Positions 1 through 6,407 of a DNA stretch of 11,558 nt are shown here, one piece after another; the first letter of the stretch is position 1; each line of letters starts with the position of its first letter. The stretch spans positions 1-11,558 of the forward strand of contig JAHYJF010000092.1 of NCBI GenBank assembly GCA_019428955.1, in the 5' to 3' direction. The DNA is from Burkholderiaceae bacterium. GTDB taxonomy: Bacteria; Pseudomonadota; Gammaproteobacteria; Burkholderiales; Burkholderiaceae_E. The translations under genes were made by a program, and so were the position numbers. A model generated the notes under the pieces. It searched no databases and was not told the origin of the DNA. It saw only the letters and a list, made by a program, of their open reading frames with translations.

Positions 1-86
1 AATAGCCTATCCCATGTCAAGCCTTATACATGCCTACATCCTGACGCCAGAAATAACCCTCAACTCGTTGATTCCATAGGTGTTTA

Positions 87-101
87 GGTGCTCAAAGCAC
101 C
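87..101 (-). terminator. Possible weak terminator hairpin after the chaC-like gene
   Basis: A perfect 6-base-pair stem (GGTGCT / AGCACC) with a 3-base loop lies 22 bases past the stop codon of the leftward gamma-glutamylcyclotransferase gene. On the minus strand it is followed by TAAACA rather than a clear run of T, so as an intrinsic terminator it is weak. The rest of positions 1-123 is visibly more AT-rich than the genes and holds no open frame or RNA gene that I can support. Confidence 0.35.
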
Positions 102-123
102 CTTGTGGCCCGGGAACTTCGGG

Positions 124-705
124 CTAGTCGCGGCTGCCGGCGGCCGGCAGGAGCTGGTGGTGCTGCGCGAGCAACTCGAGCCGCGCCAGCATCCGGTCGT
201 GGACTCCGTGTCTTTCGAGCGCCCGCACGGTGTTGAACAGGTAGTCAACATTGGGTCCGCGGATACCGCAGCAGCGGGCCATCCGGGCCACGATCTCACC
301 GTCGCTCAGCTTGGCGTAGGCCCCGGTCGAAGGGTCGGCGACGAAGGTGAGCGCGCGCACCGACAACCCCGATTGGAGGTGAACCCTGACGATCCGCGGC
401 AGATAGACGCGGGCGGTCGCGGAGGGCATTTCGCGGGCAAAGAGCTTGGCGATCGAGCGTGCCCGGTGCGCGGCGGTGAGCTGGTACGCCATCCCCGTGC
501 AGCTGCCGCCGCGGTCAAGGCCAAGGACTATTCCAGGTTGCTCGGGTGTGCCGCGGTAGTGGCTCGAGCGCACGCAGAACGCGCGGTGGTAACCATGCAG
601 TCGCCCGAGCTCGGAGCGCGAATAGTCGATCTCCGGGTCCCAGATCAGCGACCCGTACGCAAAGACCCAGTCGACGCTGACTTCGGCAGCCTGGAGGACG
701 TGCAT
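124..705 (-). CDS. ChaC-type gamma-glutamylcyclotransferase
   Basis: This 193-residue cytoplasmic enzyme belongs to the ChaC family of glutathione-specific gamma-glutamylcyclotransferases, which cleave the gamma-glutamyl group of glutathione to give 5-oxoproline and Cys-Gly. The family signature YGSL is at residues 17-20 inside FAYGSLIW and forms the phosphate-like binding loop. The family also shows LHGYHRAFC (36-44), RGTPEQPG (51-58), and an REM motif whose Glu92 is the expected catalytic acid. The C-terminal part (GPNVDYLFNTVRAL, then HDRMLARL) is also typical, and the length is close to the usual size. The ATG lies 7 bases after the topB stop. GAGG at 711-714 overlaps that stop and sits 5 bases before the ATG, so translation is probably coupled to topB. 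The family call is secure from motifs. Glutathione specificity is inferred from the family. Confidence 0.9.
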   Translation of the reverse strand: MHVLQAAEVSVDWVFAYGSLIWDPEIDYSRSELGRLHGYHRAFCVRSSHYRGTPEQPGIVLGLDRGGSCTGMAYQLTAAHRARSIAKLFAREMPSATARVYLPRIVRVHLQSGLSVRALTFVADPSTGAYAKLSDGEIVARMARCCGIRGPNVDYLFNTVRALERHGVHDRMLARLELLAQHHQLLPAAGSRD

Positions 706-710
706 CAGCG

Positions 711-714
711 CCTC
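711..714 (-). promoter_or_regulatory. Shine-Dalgarno site of the chaC-like gene overlapping the topB stop
   Basis: On the minus strand GAGG is embedded in the topB stop region (TGAGG), 5 bases before the ATG at 705. It fixes the start of the cyclotransferase and suggests that ribosomes finishing topB re-initiate on it. Confidence 0.6.
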
Positions 715-3310
715 AGGCGTCGGCCTTCTTCCTGGTAGCCTTGCGGGCTAGCGCTTTCTTCTTGGCGGTCTTGCGCGCTGCGGGCTTGCCAGTGGCGGCC
801 TTGGCCGCGACTGCCTTGCCGGTGGCCGGCTTGCGCTTGGCGCCAGCCCCTTCGCGCTTGACTCGCGCTTCGAACTCAAAGCCCACCTTGCCGTCGGCTG
901 CGCGGACCAGGAACGCCTTGAACTTGCGCCCGGTGCGGTTGGAAACGAAGTCGGTCAGCAGGTCGGTGCGACCTTCGGCGAGCAACTTGCGCATCTGCTC
1001 GGGCTCGACCGCCTGGCGCAGGATGTTCCGTCCCGAGCGGAAGTCACAAATTCGGGCCGGCCCAACCGCCCGCTCGCACACGTAGTACATGCCGTGTTCG
1101 TAAACGGGCCCGCCACACTTCGGGCACGGACCCAGTGGCTGCTGGGCGGAAAAGTCCGGCGGCTCCTCGGATTCGCCGTTGCCATCCTGATCGTCGCGCC
1201 CGAAATCGAATTCGAGCCGGTTTTCGTCATTGATCTTGAGCAGGGCCGCGAATGGGCGCCCCATCTTGCTGCGAAAGCCATCGAGCGGACCGATGACCCG
1301 GTCGCGCAACAGTGTCTCGGCCTCGGCCACGTCGAGCTGACGACTCGACGGCGTTCTGGTAATCGAGAAATCGCAGCTCCCGCAGGCATAGCGCTTGTAG
1401 TTCTCGGTTATCACTCCACCGCATTTTGGGCACGGCGTGGCCAGGGTCGCGTAGTCGCCCGGCACATCGGTCGAGTCGTAGTTTCTGGCCCGCTCGACGA
1501 TCTGGCGGGTCATCTCGGCGATCCCGGCCATGAACTGCTCGCGGCTCAGGGCGCCGTGCTCGATCTGCGCGAGCTTGGTCTCCCACTCGCCGGTGAGCTC
1601 CGGAGCTGTCAGTTCCGTGACCTCGAGCCCGCGCAGCAGGCGCAGCAGCTGGTGGGCCTTGGTGGTCGGGATCAGCTCGCGACCCTCGCGAATCAGGTAA
1701 TTCTCGGAGATCAGGCCCTCGATGATGGTAGCCCTCGTGGCCGGCGTCCCCAGCCCCTTGGCCGACATCGCCGCCCGCAGCTCATCGTCCTCGAGCAGCT
1801 TGCCGGCGCCTTCCATCGCCGAGAGCAGGGTCGCCTCGTTGTAGCGCGGCGGCGGCCGGGTGGCCAGCGCGATGGCGCGCACTTCGACGGTCTCGACGGT
1901 CTCGCCGTCCGATACCGGGCACAGCCCAGCCTCGTCGCCGGTTGCCTCCTTGCCGTAGATCTCCATCCAGCCCGGCGCGACCATCACCTTGCCGTCGGTC
2001 TTGAAGTGGTTCTCGCCGACATTGGTGATCCTGGTGGTCACCAGGAACTGCGCCGCCGGGAAGAACACCGCCAGGAACCGGCGCCGCACCAGGTCGTAGA
2101 TCCGACGCTCGGCATCGGAGAGATTGCCGGGCGCCTGGACGGTCGGGATGATCGCAAAGTGATCCGAGACCTTGGCGTTGTCGAACACCCGCGGATTGGG
2201 CTTGATCCACGAGTTGGCGAGTACCTGCTCGGCCAAGCCGCCGACCTCGCTGTCCGCGGCCAGGGCTTTCATGGTTTCCTGCGCAACCGGCACGTAGTCG
2301 AGCGGCAGGGCTCTCGAATCGGTGCGCGGATAGGTGAGCACCTTGTGCCTTTCATACAGCGCCTGGGCGATCGAGAGCGTTGTCTTGGCCGAATAGCCGA
2401 ACCGGCCGTTGGCCTCGCGCTGCAGGCTGGTCAGGTCAAAGAGCGGTGGCGAGAGCTGGCTGGTAGCGCGCGACTCCTCGCTGACGCTGCCCGCCTGATC
2501 ACGGCACGCGGCGACGATCGCCTCGGCACGCTCGCTGCCCCAGATGCGCTCGGCCCGGGCTTCGGGATCATCCTCGCTCTTGCGGAAGGTGGGATCGAAC
2601 CAGCGGCCCTCATAGCTGCCGGCTGCAGCGGCAAAGTCAGCCCTCACTTCGTGGTATTCGCGGACCACGAATCTCTTGATCCGTTCCTCGCGCTCGACGA
2701 CGATAACCAGCGTCGGGGTCTGCACCCGCCCGACCGTAGTCAGGTAGAAACCGCCATCACGGGAGTTGAAGGCCGTCATCGCCCGGGTCCCGTTGATGCC
2801 CACCAGCCAGTCGGCTTCAGCGCGGCATCGGGCGGCATCGGCAAGCGGCCGCATGGTCGCGTCGTCGCGCAACCTGGTGAACCCCTCGCGGATTGCTGCC
2901 GGGGTCATCGACTGCAGCCAAAGTCGCGCGATGGGCTGCTTGGCCTTGGCGTGTTCGGCGACCAGCCGAAAGATCAGTTCGCCCTCGCGCCCCGCGTCGC
3001 AGGCGTTGATCAATGCGCCCACATCCTTGCGTCGGATCAGCTTGGTCAGCAGCTTGAGGCGATCCTCGGCTTTGGAGATCGGCTTGAGGTCGAAGCGCGG
3101 AGGGATGATCGGCAGATGCGCAAACGACCATTTGCCGCGCTTGACTTCCTGGTCCGGCGGGACAGTGATCTCGACCAGGTGCCCGACAGCGGACGAAAGG
3201 ACATAGTCGTCGCTTTCGAAATAATCTCCCTGGCGGGTAAAGCCCCCCAGCGCCCGCGCGATATCGGTGGCCACGGAAGGTTTCTCGGCAATGATCAACG
3301 TCTTGCTCAT
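713..3310 (-). CDS. topB: DNA topoisomerase III (type IA), long form with two zinc modules and basic tail
   Basis: Type IA topoisomerase of 865 residues that cuts and passes single DNA strands, typically to decatenate replication and recombination intermediates. The TOPRIM domain opens with LIIAEKPSVA (5-14) and carries the acidic motif DAGREGE (105-111). VGRVQTPT is at 193-200. The catalytic tyrosine is Tyr327 in TYPRTDSR, matching Tyr328 of E. coli TopB. DHFAIIPT (383-390) is also typical of topoisomerase III. After the core come two similar C-terminal modules, each with a four-Cys zinc site (Cys627/630/643/646 and Cys729/732/745/755) and a GRPF/GRKF segment. A Lys/Ala-rich tail runs from about 818 to 865. 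E. coli TopB has 653 residues, so about 200 are extra. I chose the ATG at 3310 because the protein then starts exactly at the TOPRIM strand. The longer frame would need a TTG at 3361. It is followed by the chaC-like gene. Confidence 0.95.
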   Translation of the reverse strand: MSKTLIIAEKPSVATDIARALGGFTRQGDYFESDDYVLSSAVGHLVEITVPPDQEVKRGKWSFAHLPIIPPRFDLKPISKAEDRLKLLTKLIRRKDVGALINACDAGREGELIFRLVAEHAKAKQPIARLWLQSMTPAAIREGFTRLRDDATMRPLADAARCRAEADWLVGINGTRAMTAFNSRDGGFYLTTVGRVQTPTLVIVVEREERIKRFVVREYHEVRADFAAAAGSYEGRWFDPTFRKSEDDPEARAERIWGSERAEAIVAACRDQAGSVSEESRATSQLSPPLFDLTSLQREANGRFGYSAKTTLSIAQALYERHKVLTYPRTDSRALPLDYVPVAQETMKALAADSEVGGLAEQVLANSWIKPNPRVFDNAKVSDHFAIIPTVQAPGNLSDAERRIYDLVRRRFLAVFFPAAQFLVTTRITNVGENHFKTDGKVMVAPGWMEIYGKEATGDEAGLCPVSDGETVETVEVRAIALATRPPPRYNEATLLSAMEGAGKLLEDDELRAAMSAKGLGTPATRATIIEGLISENYLIREGRELIPTTKAHQLLRLLRGLEVTELTAPELTGEWETKLAQIEHGALSREQFMAGIAEMTRQIVERARNYDSTDVPGDYATLATPCPKCGGVITENYKRYACGSCDFSITRTPSSRQLDVAEAETLLRDRVIGPLDGFRSKMGRPFAALLKINDENRLEFDFGRDDQDGNGESEEPPDFSAQQPLGPCPKCGGPVYEHGMYYVCERAVGPARICDFRSGRNILRQAVEPEQMRKLLAEGRTDLLTDFVSNRTGRKFKAFLVRAADGKVGFEFEARVKREGAGAKRKPATGKAVAAKAATGKPAARKTAKKKALARKATRKKADA

Positions 3311-3372
3311 CTGGTCTCGCAACAGGAATGGCCGGGAAGCGCTCGACTTGCTGTCGGTCAACGCTGTTCCGG

Positions 3373-3383
3373 CCCCAAAGGGG
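3373..3383. repeat. Small inverted repeat near the predicted topB transcription start
   Basis: CCCC-AAA-GGGG forms a perfect 4-base-pair stem with a 3-base loop. It begins just past the predicted -10 box of topB, so it would lie at the very 5' end of the topB transcript. It could be a small leader hairpin or chance in GC-rich DNA. Confidence 0.3.
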
Positions 3384-3387
3384 TCTC

Positions 3388-3417
3388 ATAATAAGTGCGG
3401 CTTGCATCAGCAGGCAA
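3388..3417 (-). promoter_or_regulatory. Predicted sigma-70-type promoter of topB
   Basis: On the minus strand a -35 box TTGCCT (3417-3412, 4 of 6 consensus bases) and a -10 box TATTAT (3393-3388, 5 of 6) are separated by 18 bases. Transcription would start near 3381, giving a leader of about 70 bases before the topB ATG at 3310. This is the best vegetative promoter match I saw in the leftward unit. It suggests that topB and the chaC-like gene can be transcribed independently of dprA. Confidence 0.55.
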
Positions 3418-3420
3418 GCC
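3399..3420. repeat. Perfect inverted repeat over the topB -35 region
   Basis: Two 7-base arms, GGCTTGC and GCAAGCC, are separated by 8 bases (atcagcag). The repeat covers the predicted topB -35 box and most of the spacer. No T run follows the second arm on either strand, so an operator for a dimeric regulator is at least as plausible as a dprA transcript end. It sits in the 153-base gap between dprA and topB, which holds no gene. Confidence 0.45.
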
Positions 3421-3463
3421 GGGCGGTATTGTGGTGCCAGCCAGGTGCCCGCCAGCGGGTCTT

Positions 3464-4597
3464 TTATCCGCGCCGCTGATAGCGGCCGTCGGCGAGCCGC
3501 TCGACGACCCCGGAGAGCTCCAGTTCCAGCAGTGTTTCATTCAGCGCGCCAGCCCCCTGGCCCGTGCGCTGGGCCAGTTCGTCCAACCCCGCCGGATCCC
3601 AGCCCAGGCTTGCCAGGAGCGCGGTCGCACCGGCTGAAGCGCCCTGACTGGCGTCGCCGGCTGGATCGAGCTCTTGGGCGGCGGGGCTGGCCGGGCGGAT
3701 CCGCGGCATCCGCAGCTCGCTCAGCACGTCTTCGGCCGACTCGACCAGCTTGGCCCCCTGCCTTATCAGTGCATGGCAGCCGCGCGCCACCGGTGAGTGG
3801 ATCGAACCCGGGATTGCGAACACCTCACGGCCGAATTCGCCGGCCAGCCGCGCCGTGATCAGCGACCCGCTGCGTTTGGCGGCTTCGACGACCAGCACAC
3901 CCATGCTCAAGCCGGCGATCAGGCGGTTACGGCGGGGAAAATTCCAGCGCTCCGGGGCCGTGCCCAGCGGCAGTTCGCTGACCAGGGCGCCGCGCTCGGC
4001 GACCTGGCGGGCAAGGCCCCGGTTCTCGGCCGGGTAGACAGTATCGAGTCCGGTTCCCAGGATCGCGATGGTGTGTCCGTCGGCGGCGTCGAGCGAGCCG
4101 CGGTGCGCGGCAGCGTCGATGCCCAGCGCCAGCCCGCTGACGATCGCCAGGCCGGCGTCGGCCAGCGAGCGGGCGAAAGCGCGGGCGTTGCCCTGGCCGG
4201 CGGCAGTGCAGCTGCGGCTCCCGACTACGGCCAGTGCCGGCAGGGCCAGCACGGCGGGGTCGCCGACCACGTACAGCAGGGGCGGCGGATCGCCGATTTC
4301 AAGCAGTCGTGCGGGGTAGCGCGGGTCGGCAAGTGAAATCAGATGCCGGTCCGGGCCCTGTGCCCAGTCGAGCGCGGCGGCGACCGCCGCGTCGCGGGTG
4401 GCGTCGCTACCGTTGAGTCGGGCCGCCGCCTCGGTGCCGGCGACGCGGGCCAGTGCTCCGGTGCCGGCGGCAAAGATCGCCTCGGGCAGCCCGTATGCGC
4501 GCAACAGGCTCAGCGCTGTCCCGGCGCCGACGCTGGGCGTGAGCACAAGGCGAAGCCAGGGCGCGCGCTCGTCGCGCGCGGCTGAATCCAGCGGCAT
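3464..4597 (-). CDS. dprA: DNA-processing protein DprA (Smf)
   Basis: A 377-residue cytoplasmic protein of the DprA/Smf family, which binds incoming single-stranded DNA during natural transformation, protects it and loads RecA. The N-terminal 100 residues look like the SAM-like helical region. The Rossmann-type core follows, with VVGSR (124-128), SGLALGIDAAAHRGSL (154-169), FPRRNRLIAGLS (220-231), SGSLITA (243-249), GREVFAIPGSI (256-266) and HALIRQGAKLV (275-285). After a Pro/Ala/Gly-rich linker (about 300-322) a winged-helix C-terminal domain covers about 324-374. The family is widespread in non-transformable bacteria too, so its presence alone does not prove competence. The ATG is 9 bases after the stop of the tsaP-like gene, so the two form an operon. 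I see no good Shine-Dalgarno, which suggests translational coupling. Confidence 0.95.
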   Translation of the reverse strand: MPLDSAARDERAPWLRLVLTPSVGAGTALSLLRAYGLPEAIFAAGTGALARVAGTEAAARLNGSDATRDAAVAAALDWAQGPDRHLISLADPRYPARLLEIGDPPPLLYVVGDPAVLALPALAVVGSRSCTAAGQGNARAFARSLADAGLAIVSGLALGIDAAAHRGSLDAADGHTIAILGTGLDTVYPAENRGLARQVAERGALVSELPLGTAPERWNFPRRNRLIAGLSMGVLVVEAAKRSGSLITARLAGEFGREVFAIPGSIHSPVARGCHALIRQGAKLVESAEDVLSELRMPRIRPASPAAQELDPAGDASQGASAGATALLASLGWDPAGLDELAQRTGQGAGALNETLLELELSGVVERLADGRYQRRG

Positions 4598-4606
4598 TAG
4601 GGATCG

Positions 4607-5668
4607 CTAGGGTTTAACCACCACGTCGCCAAGCGTGATTGCTTTCGACGCCCGCACAACCAGTCCGTAGGAAATCTTATCGAAGATCCTGAAGATCAGC
4701 AGCTGGCCAATTGGCTCATCCGGAAGCTTGATCCTGGCTTTGTCCTTGTCCTCGCGGTCGATCACCGTCCGGCCCAGTTCGAGGACCGACAGTACGGTCC
4801 CGGGGTCGACGCCTTGCTCCCGGCCGGCATTGATCGCCACCACACTGTTGCGGCCGACCTGGCTCACGCCGTGGTAGACCGAGATGATGCGAGCCCGCAC
4901 GTCCTGCTCGGGCGGGTGGGGCACATAGTTGAATGCCTCGGAGCGCTCGGCCGGCATCAGCCGGTCGCCGATGCCAATCTCTTCGCTGGCGACGTCGATG
5001 CGCAGCGTCGCCGGGTCTCCCGGGCGGGTCAGATGCGCGGAGCCGACGAACAGAGCTTCGTAGGCAATCGGTTTACGGGTGTCCGGGTCGAGCAGTGGCT
5101 TGGCCGCCCGATAGACGTGCCAATCGGTAACCTGGTCGTCGGCGATGCCGCGCACGTAGGCGAGATCGCCAGTGCTGAGATAGACCCGCCCTTCCTGGGT
5201 GCCGATGATCCGCGGGTTCTCGGCCGGGCCCTTGTCGTCGACGATCAGCGGTCGATTCAGGTAATGGGCGATGGCGCTGGCCTTGACCGTCGTGATTGCA
5301 TCACGCGCGATTCCCTCGGAGCGCACCTTGGGGGTGAGCTTGACCGTTGGCAGGTCACCTTCGCCAAACGGCTTGCCCAGGCGCAGCCGCGGCGAGCTGC
5401 CGCTGCGGTCCAGGTAAATTACGTCACCGGGATAAATCCAGTGCGGATCCTTGATCTGTTCGCGATTGAGTTGCCAGATTTCGGGCCAGCGCCATGGTTT
5501 GGTGAGGAATTTGCCGGAAATGTCCCAGAGCGTGTCGCCCTTGACCACGATATAGCTGTCGGGAGCGTCCTTGGCGAGTTCGACCAGCTGCCCATGGGCT
5601 GCCAACGGAATAAATCCCGCCAACGCATAGGTAATTAGCTGCGTGATAAACTTTTTTGGTGTGCGCAT
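4607..5668 (-). CDS. tsaP: LysM-domain secretin-anchoring protein, TsaP-like
   Basis: Exported protein of 353 residues. From the chosen ATG it opens with MRTPKK, a hydrophobic stretch (about 8-22) and a plausible signal-peptidase site around AAHG-Q (residue 26/27). A LysM peptidoglycan-binding domain follows at about 39-86 (YIVVKGDTLWDISGKF, then WIYPGDVIYL). The C-terminal part, about 272-350 (GREQGVDPGTVLSV, IGQLLIFRI), resembles the FlgT C-terminal domain. This layout matches TsaP, which anchors the type IV pilus secretin PilQ to the cell wall. In Pseudomonas aeruginosa the TsaP homologue is likewise next to dprA and divergent from def-fmt-rsmB. A longer reading from ATG 5764 adds 32 residues and would bury the signal peptide, so I reject it. 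No strong Shine-Dalgarno is visible. Pilus function is inferred, because no pil gene lies in the window. Confidence 0.85.
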   Translation of the reverse strand: MRTPKKFITQLITYALAGFIPLAAHGQLVELAKDAPDSYIVVKGDTLWDISGKFLTKPWRWPEIWQLNREQIKDPHWIYPGDVIYLDRSGSSPRLRLGKPFGEGDLPTVKLTPKVRSEGIARDAITTVKASAIAHYLNRPLIVDDKGPAENPRIIGTQEGRVYLSTGDLAYVRGIADDQVTDWHVYRAAKPLLDPDTRKPIAYEALFVGSAHLTRPGDPATLRIDVASEEIGIGDRLMPAERSEAFNYVPHPPEQDVRARIISVYHGVSQVGRNSVVAINAGREQGVDPGTVLSVLELGRTVIDREDKDKARIKLPDEPIGQLLIFRIFDKISYGLVVRASKAITLGDVVVKP

Positions 5669-5818
5669 TTGAGTGCCTGGTGAGAACCGCGAACGCCTGA
5701 CCGGATCGGGGAAGATGCCCGGAACCAATCCTAGTATTCGTGTCAGATTCTGCCGCCAATGCATTGATGCCGCAAGGTTTCCTGGCAGATCGAACTAACC
5801 GGCGGTAGATTATTCCCG
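5669..5818. promoter_or_regulatory. Divergent intergenic promoter region between tsaP-like and def
   Basis: This 150-base gap must hold the start signals of both units. For the leftward gene, two overlapping weak candidates are visible on the minus strand, each with 17-base spacing: TTGCGG with CAGAAT, and TTGGCG with TACTAG. For def, CTGGCA (5782-5787) and TAGATT (5806-5811) have an 18-base spacer. None is a strong consensus match, so I mark the region rather than a single promoter. I saw no gene here. Confidence 0.5.
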
Positions 5819-6325
5819 ATGGCCGTACGTGACATTCTCCATTTTCCGGACCGCCGCCTCAATCTGGTGGCCAAGCCGGTGGCTGTGGTTGACGAGCGAA
5901 TTCGCCAGCTGGTGGCTGACATGGCTCAGACCATGTACTCGGCCCCCGGGATCGGGTTGGCGGCCACCCAGGTCGACGTCCATGAGCGGGTGATCGTCAT
6001 CGATGTGAGTGAGGAGCGCGATGACTTGCGGGTCTTCATCAACCCGCAGATCCTCGAAAGCAGCAGCGATTCCAAGGTTTTCGAGGAGGGTTGCCTGTCG
6101 GTACCGGGCTTCTATGCCGAGGTCGAGCGCCCCGATCGGGTCCGCGTCCAGGCGCTGGACGAGCACGGACAGGCGTTCGCGATCGACGCCGAGGGACTGC
6201 TTTCGGTTTGCATCCAGCACGAAATCGACCATCTCAATGGCCGGGTCTTCGTCGAGTATCTCTCGCGGCTCAAGCAGACCCGGCTGCGCGCGCGGCTCGC
6301 CAAGACCGAACGGGTCGAAAGTTGA
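5819..6325 (+). CDS. def: Peptide deformylase
   Basis: Metalloenzyme of 168 residues that removes the N-formyl group from the initiator methionine of nascent proteins at the ribosome. All three family motifs are intact: GIGLAATQ (44-51), EGCLSVP (90-96) with metal ligand Cys92, and QHEIDHLNG (133-141) with ligands His134 and His138 and catalytic Glu135. The length equals the usual type I bacterial enzyme of about 170 residues. The ATG is divergent from the tsaP-like gene. No Shine-Dalgarno is evident, and a -10-like TAGATT lies only 8 bases upstream. It is followed 82 bases later by fmt, the enzyme that adds the same formyl group to initiator tRNA, which is a very common pairing. Confidence 0.97.
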   Translation: MAVRDILHFPDRRLNLVAKPVAVVDERIRQLVADMAQTMYSAPGIGLAATQVDVHERVIVIDVSEERDDLRVFINPQILESSSDSKVFEEGCLSVPGFYAEVERPDRVRVQALDEHGQAFAIDAEGLLSVCIQHEIDHLNGRVFVEYLSRLKQTRLRARLAKTERVES

Positions 6326-6328
6326 GGC

Positions 6329-6357
6329 CGGCGGCACCTGTCATGTTGACGCCGCCG
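6329..6357 (+). other. Hairpin between def and fmt
   Basis: An imperfect RNA hairpin starts 4 bases after the def stop. The outer stem pairs 6329-6335 (CGGCGGC) with 6351-6357, the inner stem pairs GTCA (6340-6343) with TGAC (6347-6350), the loop is TGT, and ACCT bulges on the left side. That is 11 base pairs. No T run follows directly, so it is more likely an mRNA stability or processing element, or a partial terminator, than a full stop. Confidence 0.4.
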
Positions 6358-6407
6358 CCGACCAGATCGAACACAGCGCGTCTTTTCCCATCGCAAGCCG
6401 GCATCCA

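Noticed and set aside
88..738. Open frame of 216 codons on the plus strand opposite the chaC-like gene
   Set aside because: The opposite strand encodes a complete ChaC enzyme with YGSL and catalytic Glu; the plus-strand product has no recognisable features.
3311..3361. Longer topB N-terminus from a TTG start
   Set aside because: It adds 17 residues before the conserved TOPRIM start; the ATG at 3310 matches the family start exactly.
1094..3391. Open frame of 765 codons on the plus strand opposite topB
   Set aside because: It is a shadow of topB in GC-rich DNA: it tracks the antisense of a gene with intact motifs, shows no recognisable domain, and has Gly/Arg/Leu/Ala-biased composition.
5669..5764. 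Longer tsaP-like N-terminus from ATG 5764
   Set aside because: The extra 32 residues would place the signal peptide internally; the start at 5668 gives a standard Lys-hydrophobic-AxG signal peptide.
6009..6407. Upstream extension of the fmt frame through def
   Set aside because: This part overlaps def in another frame and has a Ser/Arg-rich, non-protein-like composition; the formyltransferase fold starts at 6408.
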